DNA of 64,000 nucleotides from Lachnoclostridium sp. An118 (GCF_002160985.1 NZ_NFLQ01000017.1:1-64000), one strand, 5' to 3'; counted from the first letter of the stretch, positions 14,787 to 24,848 are shown. The notes: generated from the letters alone by a model not told the origin. Numbers and translations are program-made.

Positions 14787-17454
14787 CGTATCTGCGCCTC
14801 AGCTTTCCCTTTGTCTTTTCCACCCGCTCCGCGTCCTCCTCCACACGGAACCGCACCTGCATATCTGCCGGGCAGACTGCATAGTAGCGCAGGGTATTTT
14901 CCAGACCCCGCCGGTTGTCCGGCTCCTCCAGCCAGGCCTCATAAAAGCGGCTTCCAAGAGTCAGAGTCAGGCAGTGTCCCTCTACCTCCACTTTCCGTAT
15001 CACTCCCAGAAAGGCGCCTCCGCTCTCCCCGCTTCTCACTACCCGGTCGCAGAAGGCAGGCCACTGATCCGCCAGCTTAAAAAAGGAAAATTCCTTCTCT
15101 ATAACGGGCACCTCCGCCTCCAGCCGCTTGCCGTGAAAGGCCGGAGGAGCCGTCTGTTCTCTCAGATTTTCCAGCCCCCACAGGACCATCCTTTTGTCCA
15201 GGCTGTAATCCCCCACGCAGGCAGGGCAGCCGTCCTCGCAGGCACATCCTCCCACCATCCGGATAGCCGCGTCCACGATCTGGGGTATCAGGTCATAGAT
15301 CTTCTCGGAGTAGCCCAGCCCTCCCTCGTATTTGTCGTAAATAAATAGAGAGACCTCCTCTTCCCTGCTGCCGTTTGGGATCAGAGCATTGTTTGAGACA
15401 ATAACGTCTATGTCGTCCCGCTCTGTCATGGTCACCATCATAGCCGCATTCTTAATGGCATAAGCCATGCCCTCAAAGTGGTTGTTCAGCGCCAGCTCTC
15501 CCGTCCTGGTGGGCGCCAGGAGTCCCCGGTAGGTCTGCACTACATTTTCCGGGATCCTGATCCAGGTACTCTCTGTGTCATAGTCCTCCTGCAGGGGAAC
15601 TGTCAGGGACACATAGCCCAGATTCTGATGGTTGTGGAACTGAAGCTTTTTGTACATAGAGATCACTTCGTTCACATTAATGTCCCCGAAGCTGATATGG
15701 CTCCGCTCAAAATCCTCCTGCTGGAACACCTGAAGGATCCTGGTCTCCTGGTTTCCCGCGGGCACAGTGTAGTAGTTGCCGTCAAAGGGCACCGCCTCCG
15801 CCGTCCGGCTTACAAGGTCCAGCTTCAGCACCTCGTAGAGCTCCCCGTCATGCATGTAGACCGCCCCCGGATGGAGCTCGTGGTAGGCCTGGGACTCATC
15901 CATCTCCGTGATCTCCCGCATGTCTCCATCTCCCCCTGACCGGAGGAGCAGCTTGTATCTTGTCTTGTCCATGTTCCTCAGGCTGTAATCGCCCGCCGGA
16001 AAGGCAGGGCCTGCCCAGGCAAATCGCCCCGCCAGCGTCTTCACTTCCTCTGCCCGAAGGAGCACCGGGATCACCTCCCCCAGGTCCGGGAAAAGAGCCG
16101 CGTCGTCCAGCGACAGGGGGAGCTCCGCCGCTGCCGCCCGTATGTGGGAGAGCTGGATCAGCAGGTTGTCCGGGTCCACAATGGCGTTTTCGCTGCCGCC
16201 GGCAAAGAGCCAGTCCGGGGCAATGGCAATGTACTGGTCAAAAGGCTGATTTTCCAGTATCAGATAGTTGACGCACTTCTCCCCGCTTCTCCCGGCCCGC
16301 CCGGTCTGCTGCCAGAAGGAGGCTCTCGTCCCCGGGTAGCCCACGATCACTGTAGAGTCCAGCTTCCCGATGTCGATCCCCAGCTCCAGGGCGTTGGTGG
16401 ACACCAGGCCCAGCAGCTCGCCCGTGGCCATCTTCCCCTCGATCTGCCGTCTCTCCTCCGGGGTGTAGCCCCCTCTGTACCCGGCGATCCGGGAGCCGTC
16501 CGCCCCGGACAGAAATCCGGCTCCGTCCAGCCTGTCCCTGGCCTCCTTTAAAATAACCTCCACATTTCTCCGGCTCTTCCCAAAGGCGATAAAATGGTGC
16601 TCCTCCTTGGCAAGCCGCGGGATCAGCTCCGCCGCCACGGAAGAGGCAGAGCGCCTGCCGTACACCTTGTCATTGCTGCCCTTGATCCGGGGCGGCTGCA
16701 AGATCCGGTACTCCTTCTCCGGAGCCGGAGAACCGTCCCTGTCAATCAGCGCAAAGGGCACTCCGCATATCTTTTCCGCCAGCTCCACCGGATTGGCGAT
16801 CGTGGCCGAGCTGCAGAGAAACTGAGGCCCGGACCGGTAATACCCGCAGACTCTCTTCATCCTCCGGAAAATATTGGCAAGGTGGGCCCCAAAGGCGCCC
16901 CGGTAGCTGTGGAGCTCGTCGATCACCACGTATTTCAGATTGGCAAAGATAAAGTCAAATCCATATTTACTGTGATTGGGAAGAAAGGCCGCGTTCAGCA
17001 TCTCCGGGTTTGTAAGGATAATGTTGGCATTCTTCCGGATCCTGCTCCTCTCAGCGGGCAGAGTATCCCCATCGTACACCCCCGCCGAGATACGGCCCTC
17101 CCCGAAATATTCCAACACCGGCTGCAGCGCCCGGTACTGGTCGCTGGCCAGGGCCTTTGTGGGGTAGACAAAAACAGCTCTCGTCAGAGGGTCTGTAAGG
17201 GCAGCCTGCAGCACAGGCAGCAGAAAGCTCAGCGTCTTGCCGCTGGCCGTGGATGTGGTGATGACCACGTTTTTCCCTGCGGCTGCCTTCTCGAACATCT
17301 CCGCCTGGTGGGTGTAGAGCCTGGAAATCCCCTGCCCTTCCAGATAGGCCCTTATTTCCGGCAGGAGAGCGCTGGGAAAGTCCGCATACTCTCCTGTCCG
17401 CGCCGGAACGGTCTTTGTGTAGATTGTCAGGTCTTCGCTCGTCTGCTCTCGCAC
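14770..17454 (-). CDS. DEAD/DEAH helicase with DUF1998 zinc domain (MrfA-like)
   Basis: This 894-residue superfamily 2 helicase has Walker A TTSTASGKTLSFLLP, DExH box VVIDELHSYRG, motif III SSATIANP and motif VI QTGRAGRSGEK. The C-terminal DUF1998 part has a Cys cluster, CACEDGCPACVG, expected to bind zinc. The architecture matches MrfA, which excises mitomycin and related adducts independently of UvrABC. I choose the GTG at 17454 (MREQTSEDLT), behind AAGGAAG; the open frame extends to 17523 but crosses the LexA-box region. The usual MrfB nuclease partner is absent and a UvrD-like helicase follows in its place. Confidence 0.88.
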   Translation of the reverse strand: MREQTSEDLTIYTKTVPARTGEYADFPSALLPEIRAYLEGQGISRLYTHQAEMFEKAAAGKNVVITTSTASGKTLSFLLPVLQAALTDPLTRAVFVYPTKALASDQYRALQPVLEYFGEGRISAGVYDGDTLPAERSRIRKNANIILTNPEMLNAAFLPNHSKYGFDFIFANLKYVVIDELHSYRGAFGAHLANIFRRMKRVCGYYRSGPQFLCSSATIANPVELAEKICGVPFALIDRDGSPAPEKEYRILQPPRIKGSNDKVYGRRSASSVAAELIPRLAKEEHHFIAFGKSRRNVEVILKEARDRLDGAGFLSGADGSRIAGYRGGYTPEERRQIEGKMATGELLGLVSTNALELGIDIGKLDSTVIVGYPGTRASFWQQTGRAGRSGEKCVNYLILENQPFDQYIAIAPDWLFAGGSENAIVDPDNLLIQLSHIRAAAAELPLSLDDAALFPDLGEVIPVLLRAEEVKTLAGRFAWAGPAFPAGDYSLRNMDKTRYKLLLRSGGDGDMREITEMDESQAYHELHPGAVYMHDGELYEVLKLDLVSRTAEAVPFDGNYYTVPAGNQETRILQVFQQEDFERSHISFGDINVNEVISMYKKLQFHNHQNLGYVSLTVPLQEDYDTESTWIRIPENVVQTYRGLLAPTRTGELALNNHFEGMAYAIKNAAMMVTMTERDDIDVIVSNNALIPNGSREEEVSLFIYDKYEGGLGYSEKIYDLIPQIVDAAIRMVGGCACEDGCPACVGDYSLDKRMVLWGLENLREQTAPPAFHGKRLEAEVPVIEKEFSFFKLADQWPAFCDRVVRSGESGGAFLGVIRKVEVEGHCLTLTLGSRFYEAWLEEPDNRRGLENTLRYYAVCPADMQVRFRVEEDAERVEKTKGKLRRRYDDRLS

Positions 17455-17473
17455 TGCAGCCACTTCCTTTTTT

Positions 17474-17487
17474 CGAACATGTGTTTG
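17474..17487. promoter_or_regulatory. Candidate LexA (SOS) box before the helicase operon
   Basis: CGAACATGTGTTTG matches the Gram-positive LexA site CGAAC-N4-GTTCG with one mismatch. It lies 20 bp before the GTG start and just downstream of a TATGAT -10 box on the minus strand, so bound LexA would block initiation. Confidence 0.55.
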
Positions 17488-17536
17488 TCTATGTATCATA
17501 ACATATTGTGGTGCCGGATACAATCCTCAATATGTC

Positions 17537-17752
17537 TTAATATATCTTTTTTATCTCGCCGCTGATCCCGTACTGTTCCCGAAACTCCTTCAGATCCGCT
17601 TCATTCCGTATGAGACAGATATCTGTGAATTTTCCGGTGGCAGTTTCCTGAAAGCCGGCTACCTGCTCCCCGGTACAGATACTGCACCGTATGACCGGAA
17701 TGTGGGTAGCCGGGTCGTAAGCTGACGTACTTTTCTTTTTTCTGTGAAACAT
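17537..17752 (-). CDS. Small conserved protein of unknown function
   Basis: This 71-residue protein reads MFHRKKKSTSAYDPATHIPV, then RCSICTGEQVAGFQ and ICLIRNEADLKEFREQYGI. The pattern resembles a short Lachnospiraceae family often mislabelled aspartate dehydrogenase; it is far too short for that enzyme. There is one CxxC pair and no membrane segment. It starts 9 bp after the SWIM gene stop, in the same direction, so it is the last gene of that operon. Confidence 0.6.
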   Translation of the reverse strand: MFHRKKKSTSAYDPATHIPVIRCSICTGEQVAGFQETATGKFTDICLIRNEADLKEFREQYGISGEIKKIY

Positions 17753-17761
17753 ATTTTCCTC

Positions 17762-19462
17762 CTAAAACCCAGCCCGTCCAAGCTCATCCATCATGGCGGA
17801 TCTTCGCCGGTACTTTTGTTTCCATTCGTCTGCAATCTTCCGGGCCATCTTTTCTCCGTCAGGATATCTCTTTATCTTCTTTAAATATACCACAAGCTCC
17901 TTATACATTTTCCTGTAGGATGTCCTTTCCGCCTGACTCTGCACATAGCGGATATACATATCCCTTACTCGCTCCGGGAAATGCTCCTTCAGCACTTTTT
18001 CATACTGGTCAAGCCGGCTGATCCATCCTTCCCTCTCTATTTCCGCCAGAAGCCGCCCGTACAATTTCTCATGCTCCAGCAGCATAAACTTCACAGGCTC
18101 TCTTCCCGACTGCTCCAGATATTTCTCCCGGTATCCGTTCCACTCCTGCTCTGTACATACACTTTTTAATTTCAGAAGGCACTCCAGACCGCTCTGTCCG
18201 CAGTGAAACACATTCCAGAGAAGTTCCTTCCTGTAAGAAACCTGATCTCCCGTCCTTTCATAAATGTCGATCAGCTTCTGACTGTAATCCGACACCAGGC
18301 CGCACTTGTCCTTATCCAGCTCTTTGCTCTCTCTCAGCACCTCCGCAGCCTTATCATAGTCTCTATCCTGCTGGTACTCTCTGACTTCCTGCATGCGTAT
18401 CCCGGAGAATTGTCGGTACTGGTCTCTGTACGTCCGTATGTCCTGCCTGGAATATCCCAGACGCTCCATAATGCTGATCCGGCGCAGGACTGCCTCCTCA
18501 CACTGATATCCGGCATACCAGTCCTTGTCCATGCTCTGCTCCAGCTCCCTGATCTGTCCATCCAGATCCCACAGCTGTTCGTGGAGCAGCTCCTCATTGC
18601 CAAACTCACTTATCATGAACTCTTCCATGACATCCTGCAGATAGTCCAAGACATACCATTTCCGATGCTCCTGAAACCACCGGATCATTTCTTCCTCTTC
18701 CCTCTCATCTGACGCATCCAGTATCCGGCGCCACATCTCATAGCACGCGCCTGCCACCTCCATCGTCCCACCATCAGAATCGTCCATATCCCTGGTCCCA
18801 ATTTCGTGGAAGACATGGTTGGTCAGTTCAAATGCCTCCTTCAGGCAATTTCTCCCGATCAGCTCAGGCACGTGCTCGTATAGGACATCCTGTAATTCAC
18901 ATGCATAATCATAGGCTTCCTCATAGTCCACAAAGCCGCTCTGGTCAGAGTGTCGCCATCCGATCTCATCCACCTCTTTTTCCAGACGCACAAGCATCAT
19001 CGGATCCCTGGGTCCGTATTTTGTCAGGAGAGTATTACAAAAAGATGCATCCTGACGCGCCAGGGACATGATAATGCCCCGCAGCTCCTCCTCAGGAATA
19101 GACGCTACGATCTCCTGTATCTGATCCTCTTTTTTATTTTTGCTTTTCTTTGCTTTATCAGCCTGGGCACTCTTGCCGCAGTTTCCAGAGGCGAAGACTT
19201 CTACATCTTCCTCCTCCACCGCGTAGAGCACTGCCGCCATATGCTTGCAGTAATTGCCGTCGTCCGCATAGGGGCAGTCACAGTACATTTCTGCAATCTC
19301 ATCCCCATTCAGCTCAATCTCCACCTCATAGTCCTCTGTTCCCGACACAGTGGCCCTATAGCCTGTAGGCGTTGTGGTGAGAGACTGTACAGCACCGTCC
19401 TTATAATAGTTCCAGCCCCGCTCCAGGATACGGGGAAGAAAATATTCCTGCCAGTTTTTCAT
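17762..19462 (-). CDS. SWIM zinc-finger protein
   Basis: This 566-residue protein has a SWIM domain at residues 55-90, with CxCxnCxH ligands in MYCDCPYADDGNYCKHMAAV. The rest is a long run of alpha-helical, charged repeats with no catalytic motif. SWIM proteins bind DNA or protein, and in bacteria often sit next to SNF2 helicases, which are missing here. Its ATG overlaps the stop of the upstream gene as ATGA. Function beyond zinc-dependent binding cannot be stated. Confidence 0.85.
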   Translation of the reverse strand: MKNWQEYFLPRILERGWNYYKDGAVQSLTTTPTGYRATVSGTEDYEVEIELNGDEIAEMYCDCPYADDGNYCKHMAAVLYAVEEEDVEVFASGNCGKSAQADKAKKSKNKKEDQIQEIVASIPEEELRGIIMSLARQDASFCNTLLTKYGPRDPMMLVRLEKEVDEIGWRHSDQSGFVDYEEAYDYACELQDVLYEHVPELIGRNCLKEAFELTNHVFHEIGTRDMDDSDGGTMEVAGACYEMWRRILDASDEREEEEMIRWFQEHRKWYVLDYLQDVMEEFMISEFGNEELLHEQLWDLDGQIRELEQSMDKDWYAGYQCEEAVLRRISIMERLGYSRQDIRTYRDQYRQFSGIRMQEVREYQQDRDYDKAAEVLRESKELDKDKCGLVSDYSQKLIDIYERTGDQVSYRKELLWNVFHCGQSGLECLLKLKSVCTEQEWNGYREKYLEQSGREPVKFMLLEHEKLYGRLLAEIEREGWISRLDQYEKVLKEHFPERVRDMYIRYVQSQAERTSYRKMYKELVVYLKKIKRYPDGEKMARKIADEWKQKYRRRSAMMDELGRAGF

Positions 19463-19785
19463 TGGTGTTCTCCATTTAATATTTGCCCTTCATCTTTAAC
19501 ATATATATCAACTTTTTTTAGCGCTGTTGCCAGTACTGTCAGTAAATTCTCTATAGCTTCATAATAGAATTCCAAATCCGAAATTTTCATATCATACAAA
19601 TGGCCTTCCCCATTTTCATTCCCCCATATCACATCTCTACTTTTCAGATAATCGATTTGTACACTCTTATCCGATGCAAATTCCAAAAAATTTTTAAATT
19701 GATAAAATCCGAAAAATTGTGTTGACCACAAATTTGTAAAATCATATGTTACCTTGCTTTTTTCATTTTGTGCCTTTTCAAACAT
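19459..19785 (-). CDS. Unrecognised 108-residue protein
   Basis: I do not recognise this protein. It is acidic, rich in aromatic residues (DFTNLWSTQFFGFYQFKNF), has no Cys pair or membrane span, and ends with a helix AIENLLTVLATALKKVDIYV. Base composition is much more AT-rich than its neighbours, which suggests separate acquisition. Its stop overlaps the start of the SWIM gene, so the pair is translationally coupled and may work together. Small immunity-type proteins have similar size and composition, but no motif supports that. Confidence 0.6.
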   Translation of the reverse strand: MFEKAQNEKSKVTYDFTNLWSTQFFGFYQFKNFLEFASDKSVQIDYLKSRDVIWGNENGEGHLYDMKISDLEFYYEAIENLLTVLATALKKVDIYVKDEGQILNGEHQ

Positions 19786-19891
19786 TTACTCTCCTTATCT
19801 CTTTATCCAGAATATAGTGCTTAATCACTGTTAAACACGCAAACAAAATTAGTATGATCATTGTACCATTATTAAATTTAATTAACAAGAA

Positions 19892-19934
19892 ACTCACTTC
19901 CTGTTATCCACCCATATCATAACAGAAAGTGAGT
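19892..19934. terminator. Long hairpin, probable terminator
   Basis: ACTCACTTCCTGTTAT (19892-19907) pairs with ATAACAGAAAGTGAGT (19919-19934), 15 of 16 positions, with an 11-base loop. It lies downstream of the MerR gene stop. On the minus strand it is followed by TTCTTGTT, a weak T-tract. Confidence 0.5.
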
Positions 19935-20009
19935 CCCATAAACCGGACTTAATTGTCCCTCCAGCCTTCTTTGATTGTAAGTCTTAACGCTATGATTATT
20001 TCTCTCCCT

Positions 20010-20813
20010 TTATTTCCTCCTCACCGGAAAATACACCTCCGTCTCCCAGTCCTCCGGGGAAAGGGTGTCAAACTGGGTCCTGAGATAGAGCTCAAAGGGC
20101 TCCCCCGCCATCTCATAGCTGTTATCCAGGATCCAGGAGACCACCGCCCCGTAGGCCTCCGAGAGGGTGGAGTAGCTACCCCTGTGGAGCGTCATGGCGC
20201 ACAGGCGGGGCTCCATCACCTCATCCGCCTTGTCCTTCTCTTTTATTCCGATAAAGAGCTCAATATCCGAGGACTCCCGGTCAAACTCCTTGTCGTAGTA
20301 CCTGGACCCGTTTATTCCGGTGGGGGTCACCCGCTCCTTTGGCACCCGCTCAAAGAGGGGGCTGTAGTACTTCCCGAATTCATCCACGCTCATCATGGCC
20401 CGGTTTGTCAGCACGTTCATGGCCGGCGAGTCTTTCACTTCAATCCTGTAGCCTTTCTGGTATGTCATCATGTCACCTGTCCTTTCAAATACAGAAATAT
20501 GTGTCTGGAGCTCGTTCAGGATGAGGGCCCTCTCCTGCTGCTCCCACTTGATCTTTTCTTTCTGCTGCCGCAGCATGGTCAAAATCTCTCTGTCCTCTGA
20601 AAGGGTGAGCAGCTTCTGTATCTCCTCCAGCGAAAATCCGTAGCGCTTCAGGCGCTGGATGTAATTCATGACGTCGATCTGCTCCGGCTCGTAGTAGCGG
20701 TACCCTGTCAGGACGTCCACCTTTGCCGGCGCCAGGAGCCCGATCCTGTCATAGTGGTGCAGCGTCTTTACGCTCACCTGGCATATTCTTGAAAATTCAC
20801 CAATCTGAAGCAT
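20010..20813 (-). CDS. MerR-family regulator with GyrI-like effector domain
   Basis: This 267-residue protein starts MLQIGEFSRICQVSVKTLHH and continues YDRIGLLAP and TGYRYYEPEQI, the MerR winged helix, then a dimerisation helix (to about residue 115) and a 150-residue GyrI/BmrR-type ligand pocket ending in TEVYFPVRRK. Such regulators sense hydrophobic cations or drugs and activate transporters by twisting a long-spacer promoter. GGGGAAGAGGAAC precedes the ATG. The FtsX-type ABC system immediately upstream is the obvious candidate target. Confidence 0.9.
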   Translation of the reverse strand: MLQIGEFSRICQVSVKTLHHYDRIGLLAPAKVDVLTGYRYYEPEQIDVMNYIQRLKRYGFSLEEIQKLLTLSEDREILTMLRQQKEKIKWEQQERALILNELQTHISVFERTGDMMTYQKGYRIEVKDSPAMNVLTNRAMMSVDEFGKYYSPLFERVPKERVTPTGINGSRYYDKEFDRESSDIELFIGIKEKDKADEVMEPRLCAMTLHRGSYSTLSEAYGAVVSWILDNSYEMAGEPFELYLRTQFDTLSPEDWETEVYFPVRRK

Positions 20814-20923
20814 GTTCCTCTTCCCCTTTCTGCAGTCTGTGATCCGGATCTGATAACAGTGTAGGCCCTGCCCCAGGAGGAGGGTCAACCCCTTTTTGGG
20901 AATTTTCTTTTATTTTTAACAGA

Positions 20924-21526
20924 TCACATCACGGCTCCCCGAAGCCGCCTCTCAAAGGCAGCCACCAGCTCCCCCTCGTTCTCGTATCCGCTCACCAGCA
21001 GGTAGCTCCTCTTCCCCTGCTTTTTATTGGGGTATTCCACCAGGCATCTCACACGCAGGCCGTCTTCCGCAGGCCGCATCCTCTCCACAGATAAGATCTG
21101 GGTCTCCACGCCTGTAAGGCTGGGTCTCTGGCGCAGATACCGCTCCAGGATGTGATCTTTCTTCATCTTGGTCTTTGCCTTCTGCATCTGAAAGAGCATC
21201 TGGATAAACCCGGGCAGGCCTCTCTGATATCCCACAAATTTCCGGATATCCACCGCAAAGAGCCTTCCCTCATCGTCCTGGCAGAAGACCGTGCAGTACT
21301 GATGGACCTTCCTCCCGATCTGCCTTGCGAAAAACAGCGCCAGCGCCACTCCGATCAGGCAGGCTGCCATTGACACCTCCGCCACCGGCCAGTCCAATAT
21401 CAGGGCCAGTACGACAATCCCGCAGGGCAGGGCGATGACGGCAGCCACCAGCCCCGCAAAAGCCAGCGTGATCTTTGCCGCAAAATGGTCCCTCTCCCCC
21501 GCCTGTTCTTCCATCCAAATCCTCAT
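20924..21526 (-). CDS. Membrane protein of unknown function
   Basis: This 200-residue protein has two hydrophobic helices at about residues 22-46 and 49-68, followed by a soluble domain with KVHQYCTVFCQDDEGRLF and KKQGKRSYLLVSGYENEGEL. No family is recognised. It follows the ABC permease by 84 bp on the same strand and is probably in the same operon; an accessory role in that transporter is plausible. Confidence 0.65.
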   Translation of the reverse strand: MRIWMEEQAGERDHFAAKITLAFAGLVAAVIALPCGIVVLALILDWPVAEVSMAACLIGVALALFFARQIGRKVHQYCTVFCQDDEGRLFAVDIRKFVGYQRGLPGFIQMLFQMQKAKTKMKKDHILERYLRQRPSLTGVETQILSVERMRPAEDGLRVRCLVEYPNKKQGKRSYLLVSGYENEGELVAAFERRLRGAVM

Positions 21527-21610
21527 ATTCCGTACTCCTTTCTCTCCTGCCCGGCCTTCTCTCCACGCCCCGGCCCGAGGCCCACAGCCTGCTCGACTCC
21601 ACGCCCCTAT

Positions 21611-24175
21611 TTACTCCACAGCCCGGATCCGCTCCACGATGCTTCCGCCCCGCATCAGGGCCCGGCCGCAGGCCAGGGGCACCAGCACACAGATAAAGAC
21701 CGCAAAGACGGCCATGCCGGCCACGGGCCAGAGGGGCACATAGAATTCTGCTCCCATATAATTCATGGACTGATAGATCACGTAGGTGACTCCAAGCCCC
21801 AGGGTTCCCACGAGAAGGAGGGAGCCTGCCGCCACCAGAAGCCCTTCCATGACCAGCATCCGCCTCATCTGCCGGTCCGTCATGCCGATGCTTTCCAGGG
21901 CCGCCAGCTCTCTCTTCCGGCTCTGGATATTGCCGATCACCGTGTTGATATAGTTGAGGATGCCTATAAAGGCCAGGACGGCCGCCACGCCGATGCCCAC
22001 CTCCATCATGTTCCCCTGGGCGCTCTTGACGGTTTCCGCCTCGCGGATCCTGGACGTATAGGAAAAGTCCTTTGCGTCCGGGCTCGCATCCATAAGGGAG
22101 AGGACCGCGCTCTCCGTCTCTTCGTCGTAGCTCTCTTTGTACTGCACCGCCGCCTTGGACACGTAGTACCTGTCTGTAAACTCCCGCACCGCCTGCTCGC
22201 TCACAATGACCACGGGCGGGCAGCCCAGCATGGGGCCGGTAAAATAGCTCTCATCCGTCAGGCCTGCGATCTCAAAGCTGCAGGTGTTTCCAAGGGCCTC
22301 CTCGTTCAGGACAGCGTCCGCCTCCCCGGCAAGGCCCTCCACCGGGTATTCCCCGCATGTCACCGTCTTTCCCATCACGTCCGCATCGGTGAGTTCCAGG
22401 CTGTTCCGGTACAGGACGCAGGTCTTGCCCGCCAGGAAATCCTCTCTGTCAATCTCCGCGTCCACAAAGTCCGTCAGATAGTCAAAATCCGACTCCGTGA
22501 TGCCCACCAGGAAGGACCCAAAGTTTTCCGGGTGTTCCTTATACTCCTGCAGGTCATCCTCATAGGGGATATACATCCACATGTCATAGAACTCCCGCAT
22601 CCACATGTCCGCGAAATCCGGCTCCCATGGCACGGTGATCTGGGCCGCCAGCACCGGACTTACCCGGGACACCCCCTCCGTGTCCGACAGCCGCTCCAGG
22701 AAGTCCCCTCCCAGGATGTCCTTCCACTGCCGGTTGTCCGCCCTGGCCATGGTCTCATTGTCAATCTCCATGTCCTGATCCATGAAGTTGGAGACGTAGG
22801 TCCGGGGGCCCTGACTCTGTATCATGGTGACCAGGCACAGGAACACGGAAAAGCCGGCCGCCAGAGATAAAATGATGACCGCTGACTTTCGTTTGTCCTT
22901 TGTGAGCTGCTGCAGCGCCAGCCGCCACAGAAGGCGGCCCTTCCCGGTTTTTCGCACGCTCTTTCCGCCGTACACCGGCCGGTAGCCCGCCGCCTCGATG
23001 GGGGAGACACAGACCGCCAGCTTCACCGGCTTGCGGCTGCCAATCCAGACCGTGGCTCCGGTCAGGAGGATGGTCAGAAGGAAGACCGCCGGGTGGAAGC
23101 TGATCTCTATGGCACCCGCCTCCTTCGCCCTCACTCCGAGGAACCGGATGATGGAGGGGATGAGGAAGAAGGACACCCCTGTCCCCAAAAGCAGCCCCGC
23201 CGCTATGCCGGCACCGCCCACAAGGACGCTCTGGCGTCCCATCAGAGCGCGTATCTGCCGCCCTGTCATGCCGATGGTCTGGAGGAGTCCGTAGTACCGG
23301 ACATTCCCCGCCACGGACAGGTACAGGATGTTGTAGATCAGAAGGCAGGCGCACAGGCAGGTGACAAGGGCAATGCCCCCAAGCCCCAGGACAATGGGGA
23401 TGGAGTACCCGGCCTCCACAGAGAAGAAAATATTCTGCTGCTTCTCCAGATCCATACTGTCGATGAAGGCCGTCTGCTCCTCCTGGGTCCAGAAATTCCT
23501 GTGAAAGGTCATGAAATAGCGGCCGGAAGCCACCTCCGAGAGCTGGTAGCCGCACTGGTCATAGAAGGCCTTGGACACATAGAACTCATTCTGCGACCCG
23601 TAGCCCTCCCAGATGCCGGAAATCCGAAACTCCCTCTCCATCTGGTTGCCCTGTCCGTCCTGCCAGAGGGCCCGGAAGGTGTCGCCTATGCCCAGCCCCA
23701 TGTCCTCAAAGCCGCAGGTCTCAAGCGCCCCTTGCGTCAGCATGACCTCGTTTTCCTCCCGGGGGTATGAGCCCTTCACCTGGGTCCTGGCAGGCGCCAT
23801 GATATCGTTCCAGTACACATCGTCCGCCCAGATGCAGCCCACATTGACAGTATTGTCGTAATCCGTGGAGAGGACGGAGCCGGCCACGGCGGCGATACCA
23901 ATCCTGTCGATGTCCGGATTTTCCTCACATTTCTCCCTCTGCTCCTCTGTCATGCCGTACATGACCGCGTCAAAGTCCCCGCCTGCCAGGCGGATATTCT
24001 GGAGATGGTACATGTGGAACCAGGTGATCCCCACAGTGAACACAGAAAAGAGCATAAAGGCCGACAGGGCCACGGCCAGGCCCATGATGACGGTCCTGCG
24101 CCGGCTGCTTGCAAGAGACCGTCTCGCCATCCGGCGGATGACTCCCTGATTGTTGTTAGCCAGCATAGGTATCAC
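21611..24175 (-). CDS. FtsX-family ABC transporter permease
   Basis: This 854-residue membrane protein has a duplicated FtsX layout: an N-terminal span (about residues 30-50), a large outer domain, three spans ending near residue 385, a second leading span near 430 (SAVIILSLAAGFSVFLCLV), another outer domain and three final spans. FtsX permeases act as mechanotransmission pumps for lipids, peptides or antibiotics. Its start overlaps the ATPase gene by 20 bp. The two outer domains distinguish it from ten-span BceB-type bacitracin exporters. Confidence 0.9.
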   Translation of the reverse strand: MIPMLANNNQGVIRRMARRSLASSRRRTVIMGLAVALSAFMLFSVFTVGITWFHMYHLQNIRLAGGDFDAVMYGMTEEQREKCEENPDIDRIGIAAVAGSVLSTDYDNTVNVGCIWADDVYWNDIMAPARTQVKGSYPREENEVMLTQGALETCGFEDMGLGIGDTFRALWQDGQGNQMEREFRISGIWEGYGSQNEFYVSKAFYDQCGYQLSEVASGRYFMTFHRNFWTQEEQTAFIDSMDLEKQQNIFFSVEAGYSIPIVLGLGGIALVTCLCACLLIYNILYLSVAGNVRYYGLLQTIGMTGRQIRALMGRQSVLVGGAGIAAGLLLGTGVSFFLIPSIIRFLGVRAKEAGAIEISFHPAVFLLTILLTGATVWIGSRKPVKLAVCVSPIEAAGYRPVYGGKSVRKTGKGRLLWRLALQQLTKDKRKSAVIILSLAAGFSVFLCLVTMIQSQGPRTYVSNFMDQDMEIDNETMARADNRQWKDILGGDFLERLSDTEGVSRVSPVLAAQITVPWEPDFADMWMREFYDMWMYIPYEDDLQEYKEHPENFGSFLVGITESDFDYLTDFVDAEIDREDFLAGKTCVLYRNSLELTDADVMGKTVTCGEYPVEGLAGEADAVLNEEALGNTCSFEIAGLTDESYFTGPMLGCPPVVIVSEQAVREFTDRYYVSKAAVQYKESYDEETESAVLSLMDASPDAKDFSYTSRIREAETVKSAQGNMMEVGIGVAAVLAFIGILNYINTVIGNIQSRKRELAALESIGMTDRQMRRMLVMEGLLVAAGSLLLVGTLGLGVTYVIYQSMNYMGAEFYVPLWPVAGMAVFAVFICVLVPLACGRALMRGGSIVERIRAVE

Positions 24176-24848
24176 CTGCCTTCACGATCCGTCCGTCCTC
24201 GATGTGCACGATGCGGTCCGCCATCTGGGCGATGTCGCTGTCGTGGGTGATGAGGATGATAGTCTGCTGAAACTGTTTCGCCGCCACCTTCAAAAGCCCC
24301 ATCACGTCGTGGCTGGTGGCCGTGTCCAGGTTGCCTGTTGGCTCGTCTGCCAAAATGATGGCGGGCTTGCTGGCGATGGCCCGGGCAATGGCCACCCGCT
24401 GCTGCTGTCCCCCGGACAGGGTGCCGGGCAGGGCCTCCCGCTTTTCTTCCAGTGCCAGAAGGGACAGGATCTCATCCACAAACGCCCGGTCGATCCTGCG
24501 CCCGTCCAGCTCGATGGGCAGGACAATGTTCTCATACACGTTCAGGTCCGGCACCAGGTTGTAGCTCTGGAAGACAAAACCCACCTTCCTGCGCCGGAAG
24601 ACGGCAAGCTGCTCCCGGCTCATGCCCGCAAGCCTCCGGCCGTCCACGTACACCTCCCCGGAGGTGGGCTCATCCAGCCCTCCGATCATGTGCAGAAGAG
24701 TGCTCTTGCCGCTTCCGGATTTCCCGATGATGGCCACAAACTCCCGCTCCGCCGCGGCAAAATCCACTCCGTCCAGCGCCTTCACCGTGTTCTTGCCAAG
24801 CTGATAGTATTTCTTTAAATTTTTCGTCTTTACGATCCAGTTATCCAC
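24156..24848 (-). CDS. ABC transporter ATP-binding protein (MacB/LolD class)
   Basis: This 230-residue ATPase has Walker [20 protein letters not shown]-loop [12 protein letters not shown], signature [15 protein letters not shown], Walker [15 protein letters not shown] and the switch His in [15 protein letters not shown]. The best start is GTG at 24848 ([11 protein letters not shown]) behind AAGGAGG; upstream codons to 24920 are in frame but lack a ribosome site. It pairs with the FtsX permease next door. The preceding two-component genes suggest induction by the transported or sensed compound. Confidence 0.93.
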   Translation of the reverse strand: MDNWIVKTKNLKKYYQLGKNTVKALDGVDFAAAEREFVAIIGKSGSGKSTLLHMIGGLDEPTSGEVYVDGRRLAGMSREQLAVFRRRKVGFVFQSYNLVPDLNVYENIVLPIELDGRRIDRAFVDEILSLLALEEKREALPGTLSGGQQQRVAIARAIASKPAIILADEPTGNLDTATSHDVMGLLKVAAKQFQQTIILITHDSDIAQMADRIVHIEDGRIVKAGDTYAG

